Positions 8,047 to 16,739 of a stretch of 40,865 nucleotides of DNA are shown here, piece by piece. The notes under the pieces are model-generated. The model was not told the origin of the DNA. It worked only from the letters and a program-made list of their open reading frames with translations, and ran no database searches. This DNA is from Clostridium yunnanense (lineage in GTDB: Bacteria > Bacillota > Clostridia > Clostridiales > Clostridiaceae): NCBI RefSeq assembly GCF_016595795.1, contig NZ_JAENHN010000034.1, positions 1-40,865 of the forward strand. The letters run 5' to 3'. The position numbers and the translations under genes are program-made. How positions within the stretch are numbered: the first letter of the stretch is position 1; each line of letters opens with the position of its first letter.

Positions 8047-10053
8047 TTGGCTAATTTAGATGAATTTCAACAGAGAGCAGTAAGATGTAATAGTAGAAAT
8101 ACCTTAGTTATTGCAGCACCTGGTAGCGGCAAAACTATGGTTATAATAAATAGAATTAAGTATTTAATAGAAGAAAGAAAGGTGGATCCTAGTAATATAG
8201 TTGTAATAACTTTCACTAGAGCTGCAGCTCTTAATATGAAAGAAAGATTTATGAAGCTATGTAATTTGAGAAATTATCCATTCTTCGGTACCTTTCATGG
8301 TTTATTTTATAAAATACTAAAAAGACATGAAAAAAATGTAGATTTAATAAATCCAGGTGATGGATATAGACTAATAAATAAAATCTTACTTGGTAAGCTT
8401 GATGAAGTTGGAGAAGAAAAAGTTAAAGAGGTACTAAATAATATATCAATTTTCAAGACCTCCAACACATCAATGGTTGAATTTGAGGCTTCTATAAGCA
8501 AGGATGTATTTATTGAATGTTATGAGGCATATGAAGAGTATAAAAATCAGAGAAATCTCATGGATTTTGATGACCTGCAGCTAAAATGTTTGGGACTTTT
8601 TATGAGAGAGCCAAGGATTCTAAATGGTTATAGAAATCTCTTTAAATACATTCTAGTTGATGAATTCCAAGATTGTGATGAACTTCAGGTAAGTCTTCTT
8701 AAACTTTTAAATGGACAAAATTCAGTATTTGCAGTGGGAGACGAAGATCAATGTATCTATACCTTCAGAGGTTCTAGACCGGAATATATGGTAGAGTTTG
8801 ATAAAAACTTCGATCAAGGCGAAAAATTTTATTTAAATTATAACTATAGAAGTACTAGCAATATTGTTGATTTGTCTAAAAATATTATATCAAACAATAA
8901 AAATAGAAATAATAAAAAGATTCAATACTTTAGGAAAGAAAGCGGCAGACTTGAGGTTGTTATTCCCTTTAATGAAAGCGAGCAAATAGAAGATATAATA
9001 AGCAAGGTAGAAAGCTCTAAGAATAAAGGAGATAGATATAAGGATAACGCAATTCTCTATAGAACTAATATGGAATCAAGAAGTATAATAGATGGATTAA
9101 TAAGACATAAGATTCCTTTTAAGCTTCTTGATAAAGAGTATAACTTTTTCCACCACTTTATTTGCAAGGATATTTTGGCGTACTTAAAGTTATCTATTGA
9201 TCCTTGGGATATAGAAAGCTTTACAAGAGTGATAAATAAACCTTTCAGATATATATCTAAAGGAAGTTTAGAAAAGGTAAGCAGATCTATAATTAAGGAA
9301 AGCAATTTTAAGAAACTAATGGAACTAGAAGATATACACCCCTTCCAATTAAAGAAGTTGGACGAACTTCAACGAGATATATCTAATCTAAATAAAATGA
9401 CCTTAAGCAGTGCAATAGATTTTATATTGTTTGAACTAGAATACTACAGTCACCTTAGAGAATATAGTGATAAGTTTAAGCAAAGTATAAGCGAACTTGA
9501 TGAAATAGTAGAGGAATTTAAAGAAATAAGCAGAGAGTTTAAATCAATAATAACTCTCTTAGCTCATGTAGAGACTGTAGAAGAAAACATTAAAAATAGT
9601 ATAAGAAAAAGTGAAGAAGATTCTGTAATACTAAGTACTATCCACGGCGTAAAAGGTATGGAGTTTAAAAATGTATATGTTATAGACGTTAATGAAGAGA
9701 TAATCCCTCATAAGAACGCAGAGGAAGACGGAGAAGAAGAGAGAAGATTATTTTATGTTGGAGTAACCAGAGCTAAGGATAACCTATTTATATACTCTCC
9801 GAAGATGCTAAGAGGAAAGTTTAAAGTCAGATCAAGATTCTTAGACGAGATAGCTATTGATAAATATATAGTAAGAGAAGATTATGGATTTAACTCTGGA
9901 GATAGAGTGTTCCATAAGAGCTTTGGTAGTGGAACTGTTAAAGGGACAACTGAAGACAACATTGATATAACTTTTGATGATGGAATGGTGAGAGGGTTCT
10001 CTATAAAGATACTGGTTGAGAATATGCTTATAAGTAAGATTGATAAGCAGTAA
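8047..10053 (+). CDS. UvrD/PcrA-type superfamily 1 DNA helicase
   Basis: A 668-residue ATP-dependent 3'-5' helicase of the UvrD/Rep/PcrA group. Walker A is APGSGKT (24-30), motif Ia ITFTRAAA, motif II VDEFQD (about 205), motif III GDEDQCIYTFRG, motif V STIHGVKGMEF (about 530) and motif VI RRLFYVGVTRAKD. Residues 617-662 (SGDRVFHKSFGSGTVKG) look like the PcrA C-terminal Tudor-like RNA-polymerase-binding domain. It is somewhat shorter than PcrA (about 720-750), so it is probably a paralogue. The TTG start follows AGGAAATAAG. A housekeeping pcrA is expected elsewhere. Confidence 0.9.
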   Translation: MANLDEFQQRAVRCNSRNTLVIAAPGSGKTMVIINRIKYLIEERKVDPSNIVVITFTRAAALNMKERFMKLCNLRNYPFFGTFHGLFYKILKRHEKNVDLINPGDGYRLINKILLGKLDEVGEEKVKEVLNNISIFKTSNTSMVEFEASISKDVFIECYEAYEEYKNQRNLMDFDDLQLKCLGLFMREPRILNGYRNLFKYILVDEFQDCDELQVSLLKLLNGQNSVFAVGDEDQCIYTFRGSRPEYMVEFDKNFDQGEKFYLNYNYRSTSNIVDLSKNIISNNKNRNNKKIQYFRKESGRLEVVIPFNESEQIEDIISKVESSKNKGDRYKDNAILYRTNMESRSIIDGLIRHKIPFKLLDKEYNFFHHFICKDILAYLKLSIDPWDIESFTRVINKPFRYISKGSLEKVSRSIIKESNFKKLMELEDIHPFQLKKLDELQRDISNLNKMTLSSAIDFILFELEYYSHLREYSDKFKQSISELDEIVEEFKEISREFKSIITLLAHVETVEENIKNSIRKSEEDSVILSTIHGVKGMEFKNVYVIDVNEEIIPHKNAEEDGEEERRLFYVGVTRAKDNLFIYSPKMLRGKFKVRSRFLDEIAIDKYIVREDYGFNSGDRVFHKSFGSGTVKGTTEDNIDITFDDGMVRGFSIKILVENMLISKIDKQ

Positions 10054-10622
10054 GTAATAAATTAAATTGAGTGGAAGTGGAGTGCTTAATTAAAGCTTTT
10101 AAAATGATAAAATGCCTTTAAACACTGATTTTAAGCATAACTTCTTAAATTGTTAAAAAGTTTTCATGTTAAGAATATAACTTCTTAAAAATATAAAAAT
10201 TTAACATTTTTAATAGTGAAAAACCTTAATATTCACTGTGAAATTCAAATAAATGTAGAGAAATCTTATAATCTATAGTAGCATCTATAAGATTCAGAAT
10301 AAAAAAGAAGAGTATTATTTTATAATTAAATAATAATATTGTTATGATAATCAAAAGGGATGAACTTTAAATTCATCTCTTTCTTCATATACACAGTTAA
10401 TTTAATCTCTATATGTTAAGTCAGATAAAAGTGCAGGTAAAGTAAATCGGTTCTTAGCAGGATCTTTAGTGCGGATTAAAAGCAATTTTGATGAAACCTA
10501 TGAGTAAACAGATTGTTGGCGCAGTATGTGTTTATAGAGTGATAGACAAATGAGATTAGTTTGACTTTATATGGTAAAAATAGTAACATTAAGCTAAAAG
10601 TAATTATTGAAGGAGTTTTCTT
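10054..10622. other. Intergenic region with one weak hairpin
   Basis: No gene is supported here. The only structure I see is a hairpin at 10354-10382 (AAAGGGATGAA / TTCATCTCTTT, one G-U pair) that could be a weak terminator about 300 nt after the helicase stop. Short open stretches, such as one encoding MSKQIVGAVCVYRVIDK near 10500, lack ribosome sites. Confidence 0.4.
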
Positions 10623-10949
10623 ATGAGTAGTAGGTTCAGAAAATTTATAATCTTCTTAGGCATAGTTAATTTGATTTTTTCAGCTTTAGTTTTTGCAAAT
10701 CTAGCATCGCCAATGGAAAGAGTCTATGGAATACCATCTTTAGTGACTTTCATTTCAGTACTTGGGATATTAAGATATAAGAAATGGGGAGTTTATCTAT
10801 ATTTTTTCAGCTTAATGATTTCACTTATAATACACATTTCGATGAAAGCTGATTACATCAATCATCTGTTTTTAATTTTAAATCTTCTGCTTATCTATCC
10901 GGTAAGATATTCATGGAGAAGTTTTTCGGGAATAGGCACTATAAAATAA
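10623..10949 (+). CDS. Small integral membrane protein, unknown function
   Basis: A 108-residue protein with about three to four membrane helices (8-25, 35-50, 55-72, 78-92) and a basic N-terminus MSSRFRKFI. GAAGGAG lies 7 nt before the ATG, and a strong terminator follows 26 nt after the stop. I do not recognise the family. It is the last gene before the biosynthetic cluster. Confidence 0.65.
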   Translation: MSSRFRKFIIFLGIVNLIFSALVFANLASPMERVYGIPSLVTFISVLGILRYKKWGVYLYFFSLMISLIIHISMKADYINHLFLILNLLLIYPVRYSWRSFSGIGTIK

Positions 10950-10975
10950 ATATAGTTAAAAGTTTGTTATGTTTT

Positions 10976-11014
10976 AAAAGGTACTTCGAAAGAGAAGTAC
11001 CTTTTAACTTTTTT
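10976..11014 (+). terminator. Terminator of the 108-aa membrane protein gene
   Basis: Stem AAAAGGTACTTC / GAAGTACCTTTT with a 6-nt loop, followed by AACTTTTTT. Confidence 0.8.
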
Positions 11015-11100
11015 ATCTGCCAAATTTTCTTGGTGTATTTGAGATAAGGACCAGGGGAAGAAGAAGATATCATAAAATAACATAAGAGAGGCTTGATTAT

Positions 11101-11172
11101 CTTAAAAGTATGCAAAATCTTCTAAAGGATAAAAGGAACCTTAAAAATATACATTGTGAGAAAGAGATATAT
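11101..11172 (+). repeat. Left copy of the direct repeat flanking the biosynthetic cluster
   Basis: Positions 11127-11172 match 25962-26004 at 38 of 43 aligned positions (three gap positions), and both copies are preceded by CTTAAAAGTA. In both, the repeat reads into (V/L)RKR followed by aromatic/Asn-Ile codons, but this copy soon hits a stop (VRKRYIYLFGQ... 24 codons). It looks like a duplicated 5' end of the gene at 25988. Confidence 0.5.
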
Positions 11173-11623
11173 CTATTTATTTGGACAGATGTGCTATACA
11201 CTTGTGGAAAAACTAAAATGGGTAAGCTGAAAAATATATAAAAGAGGTGTATAAATTTTAAATAAAATGGCTTTTAGTAAAAAATATCTATTACTATTTC
11301 GTGAAAGGAAACAAAAAAATAATTATTTTTTATATAGTTAGAAAAAAATTACAGGAATATATTCACATGCGGATAGTGTTGTGTTAATATAATTAGGTAA
11401 GCAAGCAATATATTAACAATAGTAACAGAATATTGGGAACTAAAAAATATCACTCTTGTAGATTTGTATAGATTATAAAGTAGTTATTAGCAATAAAATG
11501 AAAAATTTCAATGCTAATAGTCTAGTAAATTATACAAATTTTATTTTTATTAAGTTTGATGTTGAAGTTGCTTTGAAACTAAATGTAAAGGATTAGATTG
11601 TGAAACACTTATTTATTAAAAGT

Positions 11624-11642
11624 TACGTAATTTATACGTAAT
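11624..11642 (+). promoter_or_regulatory. Putative operator: two TACGTAAT direct repeats
   Basis: Two identical octamers TACGTAAT start at 11624 and 11635, 11 bp or one helical turn apart. Each contains the palindrome TACGTA. They lie 35-53 nt before the first ATG of the cluster. No regulator gene is present in the cluster, so the binding protein would be encoded elsewhere. Confidence 0.35.
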
Positions 11643-11676
11643 CATTAAACAATGTAAGGAAGAAGGGAAGAAAAAA

Positions 11677-12996
11677 ATGGAGTTATTTGTAATACCCACT
11701 CATAGGATTTGTAATGAAGCAGTAGAGTCAATCCTAGAAGAGATTAACTATATTAAGAATCAGGAAGTCGATTTTGGACTTGTGGTACTTGATAATAGTA
11801 AAAAAGAAATATTCTTGGATAATCATGATTTTTTACTAAGTGTGAGAAATAGTCACAGAAATTTACACATATATCATATAGGATTAGATTCTATGTTGAA
11901 AATAGTTAAGGGAATAAGCGATAAATGTTTAATTCCTTATGATGAACTTAAAGAAATGCTTTATCCTGATGATATTAACTATGGTAAGATTGGCAATTTT
12001 GTTTATCTAATAACAGTTTTATTAGGAGCTAAGGGGTTTCATCGTAGAGATTCAGATTGCTTTGTTTTTGAGATGGAAAAGGAATCTTATCCTATTATTC
12101 CCGAGGCTAAGTATTTAGGAAATAAAGTTAAAGAAATTGAAAACGTTATGAAACAGGAAGAGTTAGATTATAAAGAGGATGAAAGAGTCTATATTGTTGG
12201 AGGAGATTACTCTGGAAACTGGGATTTAGATACACAGAAGGTTAATGAAGCAAATCCTAGGGCGATGGAATATATGATGAGAATATGTGGAATTCCAGAA
12301 GAGGATATTCATGAACAGTTCGAGATTAAATACAATCAGGAAGAAGATGAAGAAAATAAACTACCGGTTTTAAGCAGTGTTTTTGAAGTGAGTCAGTCCC
12401 CAGAATGCGGAAACATAAGTATGTATGAAGTTTTTAGGTATATTCCTAATTTCATTGGTCAAAACGGGATAGGGTTTGATAATCATACTTATTTCATTAC
12501 TTTTTTGGTTAAGGCACCCGTGATATATCATTTTAATAGGATTTTGCATATGCATGATGAAAATAGAATCAAGGATATAAACTTATCCAGCTATTGGAGA
12601 GGAATAGCGAAAATGGTTGATTTTGATTGCTATCATTTAGAGTTTATTGAGGCTGGATTTGGAGATATGATGTGCAAAGATGGAGTTGGAATTAATGCAA
12701 TAAAAGAGAGCTATCAAGAATTTTTACCAGATTCATTTGAAAAAATATTCGATGAATTACAGTATGAGAAAAGAATTAATAGAATTGAAACAATTGCAGA
12801 AAAGGTATTAAGACCTACTAATATTGAGGATTATGTAAAAGTAGCTGACTATTTACAAGAAGAAAAGCATAATATAATCAATCAATTAGATGAGGAATAT
12901 AAGTTAAGTATCAAATTACAAAGAAGTTGGAAGGATATCATTAAAGCATTAGATGCAATGACATTACATTATAATGATTTTATTCAAGAAATTTAA
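11677..12996 (+). CDS. DUF6271 family protein (GT-A-like, putative glycosyltransferase)
   Basis: A 439-residue soluble protein opening MELFVIPTHRICNEAVESIL, a pattern like the first strand of GT-A glycosyltransferases. KGFHRRDSDCFVFE near residue 125 matches the HRRDSD block I recall from the actinobacterial DUF6271 family and may act as a DxD-type metal/nucleotide-sugar site. Later segments include GGDYSGNWDLD and GIGFDNHTYFITF. First gene of the 14-gene cluster; GAAGGGAAG precedes the ATG. Family assignment is from memory and the glycosyltransferase role is inference. Sixteen nt separate it from the next gene. Confidence 0.65.
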   Translation: MELFVIPTHRICNEAVESILEEINYIKNQEVDFGLVVLDNSKKEIFLDNHDFLLSVRNSHRNLHIYHIGLDSMLKIVKGISDKCLIPYDELKEMLYPDDINYGKIGNFVYLITVLLGAKGFHRRDSDCFVFEMEKESYPIIPEAKYLGNKVKEIENVMKQEELDYKEDERVYIVGGDYSGNWDLDTQKVNEANPRAMEYMMRICGIPEEDIHEQFEIKYNQEEDEENKLPVLSSVFEVSQSPECGNISMYEVFRYIPNFIGQNGIGFDNHTYFITFLVKAPVIYHFNRILHMHDENRIKDINLSSYWRGIAKMVDFDCYHLEFIEAGFGDMMCKDGVGINAIKESYQEFLPDSFEKIFDELQYEKRINRIETIAEKVLRPTNIEDYVKVADYLQEEKHNIINQLDEEYKLSIKLQRSWKDIIKALDAMTLHYNDFIQEI

Positions 12997-13012
12997 AAGA
13001 AGGGAAGGAAAA

Positions 13013-14038
13013 ATGGTTAGTATAATTATGCCAACTTACAATCGGTGTACAAGCATAGAAGCAGCTATCCAATCGGTGGAAAGACAAAGCTACAAAGATT
13101 GGGAACTTATTATTGTGGATGATTGTAGTAGTGATGATACATCTAGAATTGTTGAAAGAAAAATGAAAGTTGATGAGAGAATTTTATACATTAGAAATTC
13201 AGCGAATATGGGACCAGCTGCTACGAGGAATGTTGGAATCTATAAAGCAAGAGGTGAGTATTTAGCATTTCTAGATTCGGATGATGAATGGATGGATTAT
13301 CATCTAGAAGAAAGCGTTAGTTTACTTGATAACTCTGATTATCAAATTTGTAGTGCTCTATGGACTGAAAAAAAAGGAGATAACTGTGTTAATGTGGCTG
13401 AAAGTGACTGGTTTAGAGAATCAGCAAAACAAATGAGTTCGGACCTAAAGGTTGATATATCAGAAAAGTATTGGTTTTTTGGAAATGATTTTTTTGAATA
13501 TATAATTAATACAGGTTTTTATTGTTTCCACATTAATACAATAGTTATGGACAGGAGAATCGTTGAAAAGATAGGTGGATTTGACGAAAAGCTTAAAGCA
13601 AGTGAGGACATGGATCTCTTATATCGTATCTTCGAAAACTATAAGTTAGCTTTTATCAATAGGGAACACTTCGTATATAATTTCGGAAATGATAATATAT
13701 ATGCTTTCGTAGAAAGAGATAGAATATATGAAAATAGATATAAACTAGATAGAAAAACAAAGGACAAGGTCCTCTTAAATCTGAAAAATAAGATTGAGTT
13801 TTTCCAAAAATTAGATAAACGTTTAAAAGAGAATAAAGAGTTATACAACAATGTTAAAAAGAGCATTAAATTTAATATATTAAGGAGATATTTAACAATC
13901 TTTCTTTTGAAATCAGATAATAAAGATAATAAAAAAGAAAGATACGTGTGGAATTATGCAAGCAGCTTAAAAGATTATTTAATGATACTTTTTTATAGAA
14001 ATGAAAGGTATGTAAACCTTTATTTTTGCGACGATTAA
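13013..14038 (+). CDS. Family 2 glycosyltransferase
   Basis: A 341-residue cytosolic GT-A enzyme: MVSIIMPTYNRCTSIEAAIQ, IIVDDCSSDDT, NMGPAATRNVGI and the DxD motif in FLDSDDEW. GGFDEKLKASEDMDLLYRI is the typical acceptor-side ED motif. It transfers a sugar from a nucleotide-sugar donor; donor and acceptor cannot be read from sequence. I use the ATG at 13013 because AAGGGAAGG lies 5 nt upstream; the frame from 12974 overlaps the previous gene and lacks a site. The C-terminal ~90 residues are very basic and may lie on the membrane surface. Confidence 0.9.
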   Translation: MVSIIMPTYNRCTSIEAAIQSVERQSYKDWELIIVDDCSSDDTSRIVERKMKVDERILYIRNSANMGPAATRNVGIYKARGEYLAFLDSDDEWMDYHLEESVSLLDNSDYQICSALWTEKKGDNCVNVAESDWFRESAKQMSSDLKVDISEKYWFFGNDFFEYIINTGFYCFHINTIVMDRRIVEKIGGFDEKLKASEDMDLLYRIFENYKLAFINREHFVYNFGNDNIYAFVERDRIYENRYKLDRKTKDKVLLNLKNKIEFFQKLDKRLKENKELYNNVKKSIKFNILRRYLTIFLLKSDNKDNKKERYVWNYASSLKDYLMILFYRNERYVNLYFCDD

Positions 14039-14065
14039 GATTAAGAATATATAGGAGATATGGCA

Positions 14066-15088
14066 ATGAGTACAATTGTTGATATTAAAAACTTAACAAA
14101 AGATTTTAAAGTATTGAATAGAAGATCTAGTTTAAAAGGAAGCATTGCCGATCTATTTTCAAAAGACTACAGTATAGTAAAAGCTGTAGATGGGTTGTCT
14201 CTACAAATTAATGAAGGCGAAATTGTTGGATTTTTAGGGCCGAATGGAGCAGGTAAATCAACAACAATTAAAATGATGATTGGGGTTTTGAAACAAACTA
14301 GCGGTGAAATAGTTATAAATGGGTTAGATCCATATAGAGATCACTCTAAATATTTAAAAGATATAGGTGTAGTATTTGGACAAAGAACTCAATTGTGGTG
14401 GGCACTGCCAATTAGAGAATCCTTCAATATCTTAAAGGATATTTATGAAGTTAATGATGAGGATTTCAAGGATAATATGTTACTGTTTGATGAGATAGTG
14501 GGTATTAACAATATAATTGATAAACCTGCTAGGCAGTTATCTTTAGGACAGAGAACTTTGTGTGATATACTAATTGCTTTTTTGCATAATCCTAAAATTG
14601 TGTTCTTAGATGAACCAACAATTGGATTAGATGTGTTAATGAAATATAAGATTCATAAGCTGATTAAAGATTTAAATGAAAGAAAAAAAACTACAGTAAT
14701 TCTAACAACGCATGATATGGGCGATGTAGACGCATTATGTAATAGAGTTATAGTAATTAATAAAGGAAAAAGCATTTATGATGATAGCATTGAGAGCTTA
14801 GTTAAGTTTTTTGGAGAATATAAAACACTAAATATTAGATATAGTAGTGAGAAAAATTATTCAAAGGGAGAGCTTAAGGCAATAATAGAGAGTTGTTGTG
14901 AGGATATAGATGCTGTACAAGTAACTGAAAATGAACAGTGTCTAGACTTGCTAGTAGATGAAAGAAAAATACGGGTATTAGATCTTTTAAATTCTATCCA
15001 AAGTTATATACAAATAGCAGACATTAGAATATCAGAAGTATCGACTGAAGATATTGTGCGAAAAATGTATGAGGATGGAGTGAAATGA
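14066..15088 (+). CDS. ABC-2 type exporter, ATP-binding subunit
   Basis: A 340-residue ATPase: Walker A GPNGAGKST, signature LSLGQ, Walker B IVFLDEPTIGLD, H-loop TTHDMGD. The ~90-residue C-terminal extension is typical of drug and polysaccharide exporters of the DrrA/YadG kind. It forms a transporter with the next two genes; the stop overlaps the following start (ATGA). AGGAG is 8 nt before the ATG at 14066 but only about 1 nt before the ATG at 14060, so I choose 14066. It probably exports the cluster product and may give self-protection. Confidence 0.92.
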   Translation: MSTIVDIKNLTKDFKVLNRRSSLKGSIADLFSKDYSIVKAVDGLSLQINEGEIVGFLGPNGAGKSTTIKMMIGVLKQTSGEIVINGLDPYRDHSKYLKDIGVVFGQRTQLWWALPIRESFNILKDIYEVNDEDFKDNMLLFDEIVGINNIIDKPARQLSLGQRTLCDILIAFLHNPKIVFLDEPTIGLDVLMKYKIHKLIKDLNERKKTTVILTTHDMGDVDALCNRVIVINKGKSIYDDSIESLVKFFGEYKTLNIRYSSEKNYSKGELKAIIESCCEDIDAVQVTENEQCLDLLVDERKIRVLDLLNSIQSYIQIADIRISEVSTEDIVRKMYEDGVK

Positions 15089-15897
15089 TGATAGTGAGCG
15101 CGAAAAAATACTTTTCAATGATTCGAGGCGGAATGATTGAAGGAATAACTTTTAGATTTAGTTATCTATCCACATTAATTGGGAATATAATTTATCTTAT
15201 TGTCATCTATTTCCTATGGAAGTCCATCTTTGCTTCAAGTATGCGTGATACGGTTAACGGGATGAATTTCAATGAAACTATGATTTACTTAGTAATAGCT
15301 GTTGCTATTAGTAACTTTATTGAGGTCCAAGTTGTTTGGGAGATGGAAAGAATTTTTCAAACTGGAAAGATAATATTAGATATAACAAAGCCGATCTCCT
15401 TTCCGAAATATTTGTTTTTTCAAATGATGGGGAGGCGTGTTGATTATTTTATCACTATATTTATCCCAATGTTTATTATTATTTTTTTTATGACAGACGG
15501 ATTCATTAAAATAGGATTAAATTTAGTCTTCTTTTTCATTAGCTTATGTATCGCAATTGTTATCAGTTATTTTATAGATTTTATTATTGGATTGATAGTT
15601 TTTTATACTCATGCTACTTGGGGAATTAACACTATGAAAAGTGTAATTATATCACTTTGTTCTGGAGCATTGATTCCGTTAAGTTTTTTTCCTCCAAAAA
15701 TAAAGAATATTATGGATTTGCTACCCTTTAAAGCCATTTATGATATACCAATAAACACTCTGATCAGTGGTGATTTAGATGTTTTCAATTGGGTAAAGCT
15801 TTTTGCATTTCAAGTTTTTTGGTGCATAATTTTGATGATTATCGGAATTTGCTTTTGGAATAAATCTAAAAAAGCAATTGTGATAAATGGGGGTTAA
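15085..15897 (+). CDS. ABC-2 type exporter, permease subunit 1
   Basis: A 270-residue protein with six predicted helices, of the ABC-2 permease family (PF06182 type). A conserved-looking amphipathic start (AKKYFSMIRGGMIEGITFRFSY) precedes helix 1, and SGALIPLSFFPPKIKNIMDLLPF near residue 195 is the usual hydrophobic-proline block before the last helices. The gene overlaps the ATPase stop by 4 nt and is 2 nt from the second permease, so the subunits are coupled. Confidence 0.88.
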   Translation: MMIVSAKKYFSMIRGGMIEGITFRFSYLSTLIGNIIYLIVIYFLWKSIFASSMRDTVNGMNFNETMIYLVIAVAISNFIEVQVVWEMERIFQTGKIILDITKPISFPKYLFFQMMGRRVDYFITIFIPMFIIIFFMTDGFIKIGLNLVFFFISLCIAIVISYFIDFIIGLIVFYTHATWGINTMKSVIISLCSGALIPLSFFPPKIKNIMDLLPFKAIYDIPINTLISGDLDVFNWVKLFAFQVFWCIILMIIGICFWNKSKKAIVINGG

Positions 15898-15899
15898 AA

Positions 15900-16709
15900 A
15901 TGAGAAATACTAAAAGATTTTTGGTTCGCTATATGAGCCTATATAAGCATTTGTTTATTCAAGAGCTTAAGAATAGGATGAGCTATAGAATGGATTTTTT
16001 AATTTCAGTTATAGCTATGATTTCTACAAACATTGCAGGGTACTTAACTTTTTGGATTATATTTCAAAACTTCAATTCTATAGGTGGATATAACTATTAT
16101 GAAATGATGTTTTTTTATGGGTTTTACTTAATTACCATAACACCATGCCAAGTATTTTTTTCGAATAACTGGAATCTATCAGACAAGGTATATACTGGTG
16201 ACTTTATTAAGTATTGTATAAAGCCAGTTAATACATTTTTTTATTATTATTCAGAAACGTATGATTTTAACGGAATGATACAAGGTTTTATTGGACTAGC
16301 TGTAATGGGGTATTCATGGAAACAATTAGGTATAAGTATAACACTTTTTAAAATTATTTTAGTTATATGTGAAGCTATTTTTGCATCGCTAATTTTAATA
16401 TCATTAATGAATTTAACAGCAGCAACCAGCTTTATCACAATAAATTCCGATAGTTTACTTGAGTTAGTCAACAAATTAAAGGAATATGCAAGGTATCCTA
16501 TTACTGTATATAATTATTTGTTTACATTTGTATTTTCCATGATTATACCAATAGGATATATTTCGTTTTATCCCAGTATGATTATTTTAGATAATGGATA
16601 TAAAACATTTTATTGTTATCTGACTCCGATTATGGGAGTAGGTATGTTTTATTTAAGTTATAAAATCTGGATGATGTGTGCAAGAAGATATTCTGGCACT
16701 GGTTCGTAA
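15900..16709 (+). CDS. ABC-2 type exporter, permease subunit 2
   Basis: A 269-residue, six-helix permease paralogous in layout to the preceding gene (LFIQELKNRMSYRMDFLISVIAM at the start, ARYPITVYNYLF before the last helices). Two dissimilar permeases with one ATPase fit a heterodimeric channel with an ATPase homodimer. The ribosome site (GGGGGTT) lies in the end of the previous gene. Confidence 0.87.
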   Translation: MRNTKRFLVRYMSLYKHLFIQELKNRMSYRMDFLISVIAMISTNIAGYLTFWIIFQNFNSIGGYNYYEMMFFYGFYLITITPCQVFFSNNWNLSDKVYTGDFIKYCIKPVNTFFYYYSETYDFNGMIQGFIGLAVMGYSWKQLGISITLFKIILVICEAIFASLILISLMNLTAATSFITINSDSLLELVNKLKEYARYPITVYNYLFTFVFSMIIPIGYISFYPSMIILDNGYKTFYCYLTPIMGVGMFYLSYKIWMMCARRYSGTGS

Positions 16710-16739
16710 TGTTTAACATAAATGAAAGGGATGAGGTAT

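Larger units (their letters stand above)
11006..11676. other. Long upstream region of the biosynthetic operon
   Basis: About 670 nt without a supported gene. It holds the left copy of the cluster-flanking repeat (11101-11172), a perfect TATAAT at 11388-11393 with no good -35 box at 16-18 nt, and a pair of TACGTAAT direct repeats at 11624-11642 just before the first cluster gene. The transcription start of the cluster probably lies here. Confidence 0.5.

Noticed and set aside
11261-11335. Possible 24-codon peptide gene (MAFSKKYLLLFRERKQ...) upstream of the cluster
   Set aside because: GAGGTG lies about 17 nt before the ATG, too far for a normal ribosome site, and the peptide resembles no signalling or bacteriocin precursor.
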